This document shows positions 54,314 through 62,874 of a DNA stretch of 64,000 nt, piece by piece. The DNA lies in assembly GCA_039972875.1 (NCBI GenBank), contig JBDWMA010000054.1, positions 62,001 to 126,000 of the forward strand, given 5' to 3'. The translations under genes and the position numbers were made by a program. The DNA comes from Pseudoruegeria sp039972875 (GTDB lineage: Bacteria > Pseudomonadota > Alphaproteobacteria > Rhodobacterales > Rhodobacteraceae). Each line of letters begins with the position of its first letter. Position 1 is the stretch's first letter. The notes under the pieces are model-generated. The model had not been told where the DNA came from, ran no database searches, and saw only the letters and a list, made by a program, of their open reading frames with translations.

Positions 54314-55642
54314 TCACTCGGCGGGCGACGCGTCAGCGTCTTTGCCGTAGTGCGCATTAAAGTCTTCTTCGATGGTCGCAGGCGGTGTGGTTGGTTTTTC
54401 CAGAACACCCAGCAGCGGCAGGATGACAAGGAAGTAGCCGAACCAATAGGCAGATGCGATCAGAGAGATCCAGTCATATGGGAATTCTGTTGGCTGTGCG
54501 CCAACCCACATCAGAACCATAAAGTCCACGCAAAGGATGAAGAACCACCATTTGAACATTGGACGGAACCGACCAGAGCGAACCGAAGATGTATCCAACC
54601 AAGGGGCAACAGCCATCACAGCAATCGCGCCAAACATTGCAAGAACACCAAAGAATTTCGCATCAACGATGCCACCGGTTACAATGCTGACCAGCTGAAC
54701 CAACCATACGTCAGCCGTAAAGGCCCGCAGGATCGCGTAGAAGGGCAAGAAGTACCATTCAGGAACAATGTGCGCTGGTGTAGCGAGCGGGTTCGCTTCG
54801 ATATAGTTGTCTGGGTGGCCAAGGTAGTTTGGCATAAAGCCAACGATGGCAAAGAAAACAACAAGGATCACAGCCAATGCGAATACGTCTTTGATCACAA
54901 AGTAAGGCCAGAACGGCAATGTGTCTTTCTTTGCTTCTTCTTTAGAACCGCGACGCACTTCAACACCCGTTGGGTTATTGTTGCCTGTGGTGTGGAATGC
55001 CCAGATGTGAACAATCACAAGGCCGGCCAGAACAAATGGCAGCAAATAATGCAGTGAGAAGAAGCGGTTCAAAGCAGGTTGGCCAACAGCGCCAGCGCCC
55101 AGCAGCCAAGTTTGGATGGCTTCACCGATACCAGGGATCGCACCAAACAGACCTGTAATAACAGCTGTACCGTGGAAGGACATCTGTCCCCAAGGCAGTA
55201 CGTAACCCATAAAGGCTGTGCCCATCATCACAAGGTAGATCAACATACCGATGATCCATGTGACTTCACGAGGAGCTTTATATGACCCGTAATAAAGGCC
55301 ACGGAAAATATGGGCATACACAGCAACAAAGAACAGCGATGCGCCATTCATGTGCATGTAGCGGATCATATGACCGCCATTGACGTCGCGCATGATGTGT
55401 TCAATTGACGCAAAGGCCAGATCAACATGCGGCGTATAGTGCATAACCAGCACAACGCCGGTTGCGATTTGCAAAACCAGACAGAATGCAAGAACGATGC
55501 CCCAGATCCACATCCAGTTCAGGTTCTTTGGTGTCGGGATCATCAGAGTGTCGTAGACAAGGCCTACAACATTCAGACGGGAGTGTAGCCACTTTTCGAT
55601 ACCCGTTTTGGGTTCGTAGTGATCGTGCGGAATTCCGGCCAT
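54314..55642 (-). CDS. petB: cytochrome b of the bc1 complex
   Basis: A 442-residue cytochrome b with eight membrane helices. The quinol site loop PEWY is in VPEWYFLPFYAILRA. Heme His residues lie in helices B and D (HMIRYMHMNGASLFF, HYLLPFVLAGLVIVHIWAFH). It has the GNNNPTGVE region and the C-terminal extension usual in Rhodobacteraceae. It lies 11 bases after petA and 20 before petC. Confidence 0.97.
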   Translation of the reverse strand: MAGIPHDHYEPKTGIEKWLHSRLNVVGLVYDTLMIPTPKNLNWMWIWGIVLAFCLVLQIATGVVLVMHYTPHVDLAFASIEHIMRDVNGGHMIRYMHMNGASLFFVAVYAHIFRGLYYGSYKAPREVTWIIGMLIYLVMMGTAFMGYVLPWGQMSFHGTAVITGLFGAIPGIGEAIQTWLLGAGAVGQPALNRFFSLHYLLPFVLAGLVIVHIWAFHTTGNNNPTGVEVRRGSKEEAKKDTLPFWPYFVIKDVFALAVILVVFFAIVGFMPNYLGHPDNYIEANPLATPAHIVPEWYFLPFYAILRAFTADVWLVQLVSIVTGGIVDAKFFGVLAMFGAIAVMAVAPWLDTSSVRSGRFRPMFKWWFFILCVDFMVLMWVGAQPTEFPYDWISLIASAYWFGYFLVILPLLGVLEKPTTPPATIEEDFNAHYGKDADASPAE

Positions 55643-55653
55643 TGTTGCCTCCC

Positions 55654-56214
55654 TTATCCGAGCTGGATCGTTGTTTCGTCGATGATTTCGACGGCGGGAA
55701 TGTGCAGGTTTTGGGGCGCGGGGCCCTTACGGATACGACCTGCAGTGTCATAGTGGCTGCCGTGACATGGGCAGAACCAACCATGGAAATCACCGGCGCC
55801 GTCACCCAAAGGCACGCAGCCAAGGTGTGTACAGACGCCCATCATTACCAACCATTCGCCGGCTTCATCCAGCGCGCGGTTTTCATCCGTTGCCTCAAGG
55901 CCAGGTTTATTGGCATTGCGATCATCGGTATCGATCAGTTCAGACAATTCGACCGAACGGGCTTCGTCGATCTCTTCCTGCGTGCGGCGCCGGATAAAGA
56001 CCGGTTTGCCTTGAAACAGGACGGTGACCTGAGTCCCAACTTCGACGCCAGAGACGTCTACGCGGATCGAGGCAAGGGCCTGCACATCAGCTGAAGGGTT
56101 CATTTGATTGACCAGCGGCCATACAGCGGCGCCTGCGGTGACCGCACCTGCGCCAGCGGTCGCATAGTACAGGAAATCCCGGCGGGTGCCTGCGTGATCT
56201 TCTGCGTGGGACAC
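55654..56214 (-). CDS. petA: Rieske iron-sulfur protein of the bc1 complex
   Basis: A 186-residue Rieske protein. GTG 56214 gives the N-terminus (V/M)SHAEDHAGTRRDFLYY, which matches the usual length for Rhodobacteraceae; an ATG 12 codons upstream would add atypical residues. The TRRDFLYYAT motif followed by a hydrophobic helix is the uncleaved Tat anchor. The 2Fe-2S ligands are in VCTHLGCVP (C128, H130, C133) and FCPCHGSHY (C148, C150/H151 region). It opens the petABC operon. Confidence 0.96.
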   Translation of the reverse strand: MSHAEDHAGTRRDFLYYATAGAGAVTAGAAVWPLVNQMNPSADVQALASIRVDVSGVEVGTQVTVLFQGKPVFIRRRTQEEIDEARSVELSELIDTDDRNANKPGLEATDENRALDEAGEWLVMMGVCTHLGCVPLGDGAGDFHGWFCPCHGSHYDTAGRIRKGPAPQNLHIPAVEIIDETTIQLG

Positions 56215-56629
56215 GTGTTTACTCCATTCCTCGGCCACGATTCGGGCCAAATACGTCGACGAACCTCAAAATAGAGGCCTGCTTGGGCGGCTGTTTAGCT
56301 GTCCAGAATGCTCACGTCCAGCGGACATTCGGGCGCAGTGGGTTTAAAAATGCTAATTTCAAGTGGGTGTGGGAAATTGGTTGCGTCTCTTTAACGTCTT
56401 TATCGCAGGTGGTTGCACACAATTAAAAGTCCCAGCCGGTGTGTTTGCATTGGGGTACACAGCCCAGCTCCCTCCTCCGAAACAAATTTGCACCTGCTCT
56501 TTGGGTGACCCTCCCTTCCCCTTTAGGAGTACTCTGTAAACCAAATCCCCACCGATTATACTTTAGAACGCTGCCTTCGTTGCACCAACTGACTTACCCC
56601 TCATTTCATATGTAAATGGGAGCGATGAA
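56215..56629. other. intergenic region between petA and the RTX gene
   Basis: About 415 bases between divergent genes; both promoters must lie here. A 61-codon open frame on the minus strand (about 56359-56544) has no ribosome site or recognisable sequence. No repeat or RNA gene was seen. Confidence 0.55.
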
Positions 56630-58321
56630 ATGCCGAGGAATATCTATGGGACGCTCGAGGCGGACACAATTTCCGGGGGAGCGGGCAAAGATGTGGTTTT
56701 TGGAAAGTCCGGCGATGATGTGATTACCAGCGGATCAAGCGCCGATCTAGTATTTGGAAACGCCGGTGACGATGTGATCGAACTCGGCAGTGGTGCAGAT
56801 AAAACCATTTCCGGATCGGGAGATGATCTTGTTTTAGGAGGTTTAGGCGCAGATCAGATCCATGGAAATGGTGGCGATGATACGCTTTACGGCGGCAATA
56901 CCTCGGGCAGTGAAACATCTGAAGGGTCTGGTGGAGTTGACGACCAACTTTGGGGAGGTTCAGGAGCAGATGAACTGCATGGTCAAAGTGGCAACGATAA
57001 ACTCTACGGCGGAAGCGGGAGCGATGCCCTATTTGGCGAAATTGGATCTGACAAATTGTTTGGGGGGGCGGATGACGACTCCCTCAGTGGCGGCAGTGGC
57101 AACGATTCCCTTCATGGGGGACAATCAAATGATATTTTGTGGGGGGAACAGGGCCTCGACAAATTGTTTGGGGCACTGGGTGACGATGTCTTAAACGGCG
57201 GTCTTGGACATGATTCCCTGTTTGGCGGACAGGGCGCGGATCAACTTTCGGGCGCTTTGGGTCACGATAAGCTTTTCGGGGCCTCTGGCGATGATTCCCT
57301 TGATGGGGGATCAGGAAATGATCTGCTGTACGGCGGCGCGGGCCATGACACATTGAACGCAAGCGATGGAACAGACTTTGCCTTTGGGGGCATGGGAAAC
57401 GATACCCTTAAGGGTGGCAATGGCAATGATCGCCTTTTCGGAATGGACGATAATGACACGCTCTTTGGCGATTCTGGCTCTGACGACATATACGGCGGCC
57501 GAGGCGCTGACAGTCTGGATGGCGGAACTGGAAATGATAATTTGCACGGTGGCATCGGGAATGATTCTTTATCCGGTGGAGATGGCAACGATGATTTACG
57601 AGGAGGTGACGGGGACGACTCGGTAAACGGCAACACCGGAAACGACGTCATCACGGGCGGTGCAGGCAATGATGTTTTGGAAGGCGGGGACGGGCTCGAT
57701 ACGCTAACCGGTGGCGATGGAGACGATACCATAAGTGGCGGCAGTGGCGGCGATTACTTGGTGGGGAAACGTGGGTTGGACATACTGAATGGCGACGCCG
57801 GGAATGATATTCTGGAAGGCGGTTCCGGCGCTGATATCCTAAATGGTGGTGTCGGCGAAGACGATTTGGACGGTGGGTCCGGGGACGACATATTGAATGG
57901 GGAATCGGGAGCCGATACTTTAATTGGAGGATACGGCGCGGACACATTGTCTGGTGGCACAGGAAATGATGTGCTTGATGGCGGGGACGGCACCGACATC
58001 TTAGAAGGGGGAAGTGGGTTAAACACGCTCTCAGGCGGCAAAAGCGCCGATAGCTTTGTTTTCCTTTCTGATGGGCTTTATTCCGTCGACACAATTACCG
58101 ATTTTAAATCCAAGGGCGGTGCAGCGGATTCGATTGATTTGTCTGACTTTTCCTTGCTCAACTCTTACTCTGATTTTGACGCTTGGTTCACAGCCAATGT
58201 CAGCACCACGGAGGACGGTGTTAAGATAAAACTCTCAAACAAAGAAAGTATTCTGGTGCACGACGCCTATGATCTTGGAGAGACCTTTCAGACCTCTCTC
58301 TCAGATACGATCCTTTTGTAG
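56630..58321 (+). CDS. RTX calcium-binding repeat protein without enzyme domain
   Basis: A 563-residue protein. From about residue 10 to 470 it is nearly unbroken RTX nonapeptides (GGxGxDxLx type, such as GGSGNDSLHGG and GGDGDDTISGG), roughly 45 to 50 units, which bind Ca2+ and form a parallel beta roll outside the cell. The last 90 residues (FVFLSDGLYSVDTITDFKSK, then DSIDLSDFSLL) are the serralysin-type C-terminal region used for type I secretion. There is no N-terminal catalytic or adhesive domain, and no T1SS genes lie nearby. The start codon lacks a strong ribosome site. It may be a secreted structural or calcium-binding protein. Confidence 0.9.
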   Translation: MPRNIYGTLEADTISGGAGKDVVFGKSGDDVITSGSSADLVFGNAGDDVIELGSGADKTISGSGDDLVLGGLGADQIHGNGGDDTLYGGNTSGSETSEGSGGVDDQLWGGSGADELHGQSGNDKLYGGSGSDALFGEIGSDKLFGGADDDSLSGGSGNDSLHGGQSNDILWGEQGLDKLFGALGDDVLNGGLGHDSLFGGQGADQLSGALGHDKLFGASGDDSLDGGSGNDLLYGGAGHDTLNASDGTDFAFGGMGNDTLKGGNGNDRLFGMDDNDTLFGDSGSDDIYGGRGADSLDGGTGNDNLHGGIGNDSLSGGDGNDDLRGGDGDDSVNGNTGNDVITGGAGNDVLEGGDGLDTLTGGDGDDTISGGSGGDYLVGKRGLDILNGDAGNDILEGGSGADILNGGVGEDDLDGGSGDDILNGESGADTLIGGYGADTLSGGTGNDVLDGGDGTDILEGGSGLNTLSGGKSADSFVFLSDGLYSVDTITDFKSKGGAADSIDLSDFSLLNSYSDFDAWFTANVSTTEDGVKIKLSNKESILVHDAYDLGETFQTSLSDTILL

Positions 58322-58342
58322 GCAACATCAGTTGAGCCGGCC

Positions 58343-58948
58343 TTATCCCTCAGGCTGGCTCATAAGCATACTGTCACGCGTCGCGAAATCAGCATACCAC
58401 TGAGCAAGCCCATCGCGGCCCTGACGCCAGTTTCTGGCATCATGACGCAAATCCAAATAGGCCAACGCGCAACCAACCGCGATCTGTCCGGCATCCAGTG
58501 GACCGACAAGATGGCTCACCCATCGCGTGTTCAAAACATCCAAAGCCTGAATGATTTTGCGCCACTGTGCATCAACGAAATCTGGGAATTGTTTATCCTC
58601 AGGGCGAAGGCGGGACTCATACACCATCAGCAAAGCCGCATCCAGAATACCATCAGCCGTGGCCTCTATGGTCAAAATATCAAAATAGCGGGATTGCGGG
58701 TACAAGGCGGCACCAGCGCGTGCGTTCAAAAACTGTGTTATGACCCGGCTATCATATAATGCAGGCCCATCCGGTCGCTCCAATGCCGGAACTTTCCCCA
58801 ATGGATTGACCGCCGGAAGCTTATCCGCTGGGGCAAGTGGCGTTCCAGAGGATGGGATTTGTTCCACATCTTCAAACTGTCCAGTCTCATGCAATGTCAC
58901 GATAACCTTACGCACATAGGGCGAGGTCCCGCTGGAATAGAGCTTCAT
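58343..58948 (-). CDS. glutathione S-transferase
   Basis: A 201-residue GST from MKLYSSGTSPYVRKVIVTL, whose SPYVRK is the active-site Ser/Thr-type loop. VNPLGKVPALERPDGPALYDS is the GSH-binding segment with the cis-Pro, and ALAYLDLRHDARNW lies in the C-terminal domain. A Met ten codons upstream is not needed and overlaps the next gene's region. The transcript also holds the small membrane protein at 58950, which is one base upstream. Substrate unknown. Confidence 0.92.
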   Translation of the reverse strand: MKLYSSGTSPYVRKVIVTLHETGQFEDVEQIPSSGTPLAPADKLPAVNPLGKVPALERPDGPALYDSRVITQFLNARAGAALYPQSRYFDILTIEATADGILDAALLMVYESRLRPEDKQFPDFVDAQWRKIIQALDVLNTRWVSHLVGPLDAGQIAVGCALAYLDLRHDARNWRQGRDGLAQWYADFATRDSMLMSQPEG

Positions 58949-58949
58949 T

Positions 58950-59228
58950 TTATACCTTTTTGAATTTGATGCGGCCAAAGGTCGTTAAATCGACTTCAAC
59001 CCCCGGACCGTCGGACCCGATTCGGATCACACGGCGTAAACGGGCAGTGCCGTTCACTTGTTCTTCGTCTCGACGCAGCGTCATACCTTCATCTATCTCA
59101 TCCATCACATCCTCGGCACGCTGATCTCTGCGCCCTTTGGACAGGGATCGAGAAACAGCATAAGTCGCCAATGCAACGGTTCCGTATCGCAATGCGATCC
59201 CGGCTATAGGGGCAAGGGGTAACGCCAT
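58950..59228 (-). CDS. small conserved hypothetical membrane-anchored protein
   Basis: A 92-residue protein with one N-terminal hydrophobic segment (LPLAPIAGIALRYGTVALATYAV) and a charged tail. The tail has RRDEEQVNGTARLRRVIRIG and ends in VEVDLTTFGRIKFKKV. I do not recognise a family. It ends at 58950, next to the GST start, and is probably cotranscribed. Confidence 0.7.
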   Translation of the reverse strand: MALPLAPIAGIALRYGTVALATYAVSRSLSKGRRDQRAEDVMDEIDEGMTLRRDEEQVNGTARLRRVIRIGSDGPGVEVDLTTFGRIKFKKV

Positions 59229-59285
59229 GTAAATGTCTCCTCCAGTTGTCCGTCTGCATAATGTAGGCGCTGATCCATGAATTGC

Positions 59286-59909
59286 CTAGTCCTCGGGCGG
59301 ATGTCGCATCCCCTCGGCCAATTGCTGCACATGATGACCAATGCCGTTTTGTTCAACGTGATCTGCGGCCATCAAGCGCAGGGCATCGGGTTTGTTTTGG
59401 TTCAGCTTCCATGTGCCTTCTATCGATTGGATTACGAACCTATAGGGACAGATCATCCGCAACATCCGATCAAGCCCCTCATCGGTCATTTTATCTAATT
59501 TCCACTGCGGCTTAGGTGAAAGCTGCGATTCAAAAACCTCCGTTAAAATGGCAAGATCCTCACGCAGTCGCCCCTGTGGAACAGCGCGCAATACCCCACG
59601 CAGATGGACAGCCACATAGTTCCATGTGGGCACCTGTTCCGGGTCATCATACCAATCCGGAGAAATATAGCTATCAGGGCCGGAAACGACGATGACAGCT
59701 GGAACAGCCTCATCCCCATTGCGCACAATCGGATTGGATCGCACCAAATGCAACCGCGCGAATTTAGCGTCATCATCCAACACAAAAGGCACATGAGAGA
59801 GCAGCGGACCATCTTGCCCGTTAACCGACAAAATCCCAAAACCTCTCCCCCGTGCAAATTCAATATTGCGCGCCTTGGTGGGTTTTCGGAAAGCTGGATT
59901 TGGATGCAT
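59286..59909 (-). CDS. FMN-binding negative transcriptional regulator family, PaiB-like
   Basis: A 207-residue split-barrel protein of the PaiB family. The N-terminus HPNPAFR and the segments GPLLSHVPFVLDD and PTWNYVAVHLRG are typical. PaiB proteins bind FMN or heme and in Bacillus affect protease and sporulation genes; a DNA-binding domain is not obvious. It is divergent from the FMN riboswitch and ribH2, so a link to flavins is suggestive. Confidence 0.87.
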   Translation of the reverse strand: MHPNPAFRKPTKARNIEFARGRGFGILSVNGQDGPLLSHVPFVLDDDAKFARLHLVRSNPIVRNGDEAVPAVIVVSGPDSYISPDWYDDPEQVPTWNYVAVHLRGVLRAVPQGRLREDLAILTEVFESQLSPKPQWKLDKMTDEGLDRMLRMICPYRFVIQSIEGTWKLNQNKPDALRLMAADHVEQNGIGHHVQQLAEGMRHPPED

Positions 59910-59977
59910 GTCACGACTCTGATCAATTTTGCCTCGACCATACCTTGCGTCAGGGAAAAACCCAGCCTAAACAGGAG

Positions 59978-60118
59978 GTGTTCTCAGGGCGGGGTGAAAT
60001 TCCCCACCGGCGGTAAGGGGCATTTGCCCCAAAGCCCGCGAGCGCCTTTGATACCAAAGGGTCAGCAGATCTGGTGTAACTCCAGAGCCGACGGTCATAG
60101 TCCGGATGAGAGAGAACG
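59978..60118 (+). ncRNA. FMN riboswitch (RFN element)
   Basis: The conserved core is present: AGGGCGGGGTGAAATTCCCC, then CCGGCGGTAAG, AGCCCGCGAGC, GGTCAGCAGATCTGGTG, GAGCCGACGGTCATAGTC and CGGATGAGAGAGAAC. It lies 80 bases upstream of ribH2. A 7-bp hairpin at 60126-60144 (CGCAGAC/GTCTGCG) may be the expression platform. FMN should lower lumazine synthase expression. Confidence 0.96.
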
Positions 60119-60197
60119 TATGGATCGCAGACATGTCGTCTGCGCTTTCCTGCGTGATCGCGCCTTGGGCTGATGTCGTAACGCAAAAGGAAAGACC

Positions 60198-60632
60198 ATG
60201 ACACAGACCCGATATGCTTTCATCAAGGCACAATGGCACGCCGATATTGTCGATCAGGCCCTCAGGGGCTTTTGCGAGTTAATACCCGCAGAAAATGTCG
60301 ACGTTTTCGATGTGCCCGGTGCTTTTGAAATGCCTCTTTTAGCAAGAGATTTGGCCGAATCCGGCCAGTACTCTGCTGTTGCCGCTGCCGCATTCGTGGT
60401 GGACGGAGGAATTTACCGACATGATTTTGTTGCCCAAGCCGTGGTGGACGGCCTTATGCGTGCAAGTCTGGATTCAGGTGTTCCTGTGCTATCTGTCTCT
60501 TTGACACCGCACCACTATCAGGAAACCGACCATCACAATGAAATCTATCGCGCGCATTTTGTGGAAAAAGGTCGTGAAGCGGCCCGTGCGGCGTTGATGA
60601 TCGGCAAAGCGCGCGCATCTCTGGCCGCCTGA
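60198..60632 (+). CDS. ribH2: 6,7-dimethyl-8-ribityllumazine synthase, RibH2 type
   Basis: A 144-residue lumazine synthase, which makes the direct precursor of riboflavin. VPGAFEMPLLARDL is the substrate-binding strand, and GGIYRHDFVAQAVVDGLM and LTPHHYQETDHHNE are of the RibH2 (Brucella-like) form, which differs from the usual GATxH..V site. It stands alone behind an FMN riboswitch rather than in a ribDEAH operon, so a second RibH is probably present in the genome. AAAGGAAAG precedes the ATG. Confidence 0.93.
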   Translation: MTQTRYAFIKAQWHADIVDQALRGFCELIPAENVDVFDVPGAFEMPLLARDLAESGQYSAVAAAAFVVDGGIYRHDFVAQAVVDGLMRASLDSGVPVLSVSLTPHHYQETDHHNEIYRAHFVEKGREAARAALMIGKARASLAA

Positions 60633-60666
60633 TCGGCCTGACACAAAGCACGATGACGCTTTTACA

Positions 60667-60701
60667 ACGGGCTATGATTCCAAATCACGGCCCGTTTTTT
60701 A
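60667..60701 (+). terminator. intrinsic terminator after ribH2
   Basis: ACGGGC with inner TGATT pairs with AATCA and GCCCGT, followed by TTTTTTATT. Confidence 0.9.
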
Positions 60702-60715
60702 TTGATGTCGCGCAT

Positions 60716-61030
60716 TCACATTGACAAAATCTCAACAACTTCTGCAGAGCCAGTACCATCCACCACCATGGGACATTGTTCCGCAATTTTGCACGCAGCG
60801 GCTTGGTCCGCAGCGTCGATGATCGTCAAACCTGCGACGGGGTTTGAGCCGCCGTTATCCGCTGTTCCTTCGCGGCTAACCGTTTTTGACAGCCCTGCTG
60901 GGCCGCCTCCGTCCACCAACGCTTCCCCCATAGATCCGTACCATGCATTCCAAGCCGTCATGATTTTTTCAAAATCAGCTGGGTCAGATGGTTTTGCGCC
61001 TCCGTGATATACAAATGCAAATCTAGCCAT
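60716..61030 (-). CDS. YCII-related (DGPF) domain protein
   Basis: A 104-residue ferredoxin-like protein of the YCII/DGPF family. MARFAFVYHGG, then EKIMTAWNAWYGSMGEALVDGG, and GFTI-like LTIIDAADQAAACKIAEQCP are typical. These proteins are common with SRPBCC and ArsR genes or with extracytoplasmic sigma factors; function is unknown. It is the last gene of the ArsR operon, 24 bases after the SRPBCC gene. Confidence 0.88.
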   Translation of the reverse strand: MARFAFVYHGGAKPSDPADFEKIMTAWNAWYGSMGEALVDGGGPAGLSKTVSREGTADNGGSNPVAGLTIIDAADQAAACKIAEQCPMVVDGTGSAEVVEILSM

Positions 61031-61054
61031 GTCATGTACTCCTTTATTAAAAGT

Positions 61055-61486
61055 TCAGTTTGCGATTGCGTTGAGTCTCCGAAGCGAAGAAGTCCAACCC
61101 TCAACATGGTTTTGCGCCACTTCATCCCCCGGTAATTCTGCATGCGTCAGGGTAAACTTGGTCCCACCCGATTGATCCGGAACCAGTTTAATCGTCACGT
61201 GACTTTCAACACCCCGTGCATTGTTTTCATCATGCCACGCCCACGTAAACCCAACCGAATGTGGCGCTTCTACGTGGGTGACATGACCAGAGACTTTGAA
61301 CTTCTGACCCTCTTCGTTTTGCATGGTCGACATCCACGGGCCCTTGGCCTCAAACGACAGATTGTGCTCTGGGACATGCATTCCCTCTGGACCCCACCAT
61401 CGCAACAGATGATCAGTCTGGGTGACGAATTTGAAAACAGTATCCGGCGCCGCCTTAAAAACGCGTTCCATCGTTACAGTGGTCAT
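61055..61486 (-). CDS. SRPBCC (Aha1-like) family protein
   Basis: A 143-residue START-like fold protein. The family motifs are VFKAAPDTVFKFVTQTDHLLRWWGPEGM at the start and, near the end, FTLTHAELPGDEVAQNHVEGW. These proteins bind small hydrophobic molecules in a large cavity. It overlaps the arsR gene by 4 bases. The ligand is unknown. Confidence 0.9.
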   Translation of the reverse strand: MTTVTMERVFKAAPDTVFKFVTQTDHLLRWWGPEGMHVPEHNLSFEAKGPWMSTMQNEEGQKFKVSGHVTHVEAPHSVGFTWAWHDENNARGVESHVTIKLVPDQSGGTKFTLTHAELPGDEVAQNHVEGWTSSLRRLNAIAN

Positions 61487-61806
61487 GATTTGTCGTGCTC
61501 CTCTAATGCTGCCTCAAGCCGTTCAAGACTTCCGGTCCAGAATGTTTCGTGATCCATTGTCCACCCATGAATGGCCTGCACAGCAGCGGGCACCACCGAA
61601 TAGATCCGACTTTGACCAGCCACACGTTGGTGAACTAAACCTGCGTCTCTCAGAATCTTGAGATGACGCGAAATCGCCGGAGCCGACATTTCTGCGACGG
61701 ATTGCAATTGCCCTGCAGGCTGTGCGCCGTCCCGCAACAATTTGGTCACGATTGCAAAACGGGTTGGATCCCCAAGAGCGGAAAACAGATGGGTTATTTC
61801 GATCAT
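61483..61806 (-). CDS. ArsR family transcriptional regulator
   Basis: A 107-residue winged-helix repressor. LFSALGDPTRFAIVTKLL is the usual first part, and the recognition helix lies in SAPAISRHLKILRDAGLV. It has no metal-binding Cys, so it is of the SdpR-like type that does not sense arsenic. It heads an operon with the SRPBCC and YCII genes, an arrangement that is common in many bacteria. A TTGACA box and a palindrome precede it. Confidence 0.92.
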   Translation of the reverse strand: MIEITHLFSALGDPTRFAIVTKLLRDGAQPAGQLQSVAEMSAPAISRHLKILRDAGLVHQRVAGQSRIYSVVPAAVQAIHGWTMDHETFWTGSLERLEAALEEHDKS

Positions 61807-61826
61807 TCATTTCTCCACTTCGTTAA

Positions 61827-61856
61827 TTAACGTATCAGTTAAATAAATTATGTCAA
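61827..61856 (-). promoter_or_regulatory. promoter and palindromic operator of the ArsR operon
   Basis: On the minus strand TTGACA (61856-61851) forms a perfect -35 box. TTAAC-N6-GTTAA (61827-61842) lies between it and the arsR ATG, where a bound repressor would block RNA polymerase. CGTTAATTAACG at 61821-61832 overlaps it. Confidence 0.65.
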
Positions 61857-61928
61857 TAGTATCGGATTTTCTCAGATTTATGTCGGTTTGGGATCGACGA
61901 CTTTTGATTTCCTGACTACATTTTGACC

Positions 61929-62804
61929 ATGACGCGCGCACTGCTTTCCTTTGGCCACGGCTATTCCGCTCAGGCCTTGTCCCGACACCTTTTGCCACGT
62001 GGTTGGCATGTGATGGGAACCACCCGCAGCCAAGACAAATTAGCCACTTTGGAAGCCGAAGGTGTATCGCCCATCCAATGGCCCGGCGGTCACCCTGAAG
62101 ACGTTCAAACCGCGCTAAACCGTGCGAGTTTCATTCTGGTGTCTGCTGGTCCCAATGATGCAGGTGATCCAGTACTAGCCCAATGGCGCGATCAGATCGC
62201 TGAGACAGCCGACCATGTGGAATGGATCGGGTACCTGTCAACAACCGGCGTTTATGGTGACCATCAAGGCGGATGGGTCGATGAAACGACTCAATTGACG
62301 CCCTCAACAAAGCGTGGCCAAGCGCGTGTTGAGGCTGAACACCAGTGGCAAGAGTTGGCCGCGCGCGTAGGGTTGCCGCTTCATATCTTTCGGTTGGCCG
62401 GGATCTATGGACCTGGACGCGGACCATTTTCCAAGGTGCGAAACGGCACCGCACGCCGAATACTAAAACCAAACCAAGTCTTTTCCCGCATCCACGTAGA
62501 GGACATTGCACAAACCTTACATGCGTCAATGCGCAATCTAAATCCCGGCGCGGTTTATAATCTTTGTGATGATGACCCTGCCCCGCCAGAAGATGTGATT
62601 GGTTATGCTGCGCATTTGCTAAACCTGCCCCTAGCCCCCGCAGAAGATTTTGAGACCGCCGAAATGACCCCCATGGCACGCAGCTTTTACGCAGAAAGCA
62701 AACGTGTGCGAAATGATCGGATCAAACAGGAACTTGGCGTTACATTGAAATACCCGACCTATCGGGATGGCTTACAGGCGCTCTTGGCTGAGGAAAACAG
62801 CTAG
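61929..62804 (+). CDS. NAD-dependent epimerase/SDR family protein (YeeZ-like)
   Basis: A 291-residue Rossmann protein. The start MTRALLSFGHGYSAQALSRHL keeps the GxGxxxxxL nucleotide loop. YLSTTGVYGDHQGGWVDE and HIFRLAGIYGPGRGPF are of the extended SDR family related to YeeZ; the usual catalytic YxxxK is not clear (RGQARVEAEHQW). The start at ATG 61929 is preferred over the TTG at 61923. It is divergent from the ArsR operon. Substrate unknown. Confidence 0.85.
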   Translation: MTRALLSFGHGYSAQALSRHLLPRGWHVMGTTRSQDKLATLEAEGVSPIQWPGGHPEDVQTALNRASFILVSAGPNDAGDPVLAQWRDQIAETADHVEWIGYLSTTGVYGDHQGGWVDETTQLTPSTKRGQARVEAEHQWQELAARVGLPLHIFRLAGIYGPGRGPFSKVRNGTARRILKPNQVFSRIHVEDIAQTLHASMRNLNPGAVYNLCDDDPAPPEDVIGYAAHLLNLPLAPAEDFETAEMTPMARSFYAESKRVRNDRIKQELGVTLKYPTYRDGLQALLAEENS

Positions 62805-62827
62805 CCCCTAATCTTAGTATTCATACG

Positions 62828-62850
62828 AAAAAGGGGCCAACAGGCCCCTT
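62828..62850 (-). terminator. intrinsic terminator of the dxs transcript
   Basis: AAGGGGCC and GGCCCCTT form an 8-bp stem around AACA. On the minus strand it is followed by TTTTT. It lies 24 bases after the dxs stop and also ends the convergent SDR gene's region. Confidence 0.88.
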
Positions 62851-62874
62851 AAAAGATATCAAGCAAAAATGGAT

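Noticed and set aside
56359..56544. 61-codon open frame in the petA-RTX gap
   Set aside because: No ribosome site and no family-like sequence; the region is a divergent promoter gap.
57262..58094. Pro/Ser-rich and Arg-rich open frames opposite the RTX gene
   Set aside because: They arise from the repeated Gly-Asp codons read on the other strand.
58333..58362. TGAGCC/GGCTCA stem at the end of the RTX and GST genes as terminator
   Set aside because: It overlaps the GST stop and has no T-run; the support is too weak to list.
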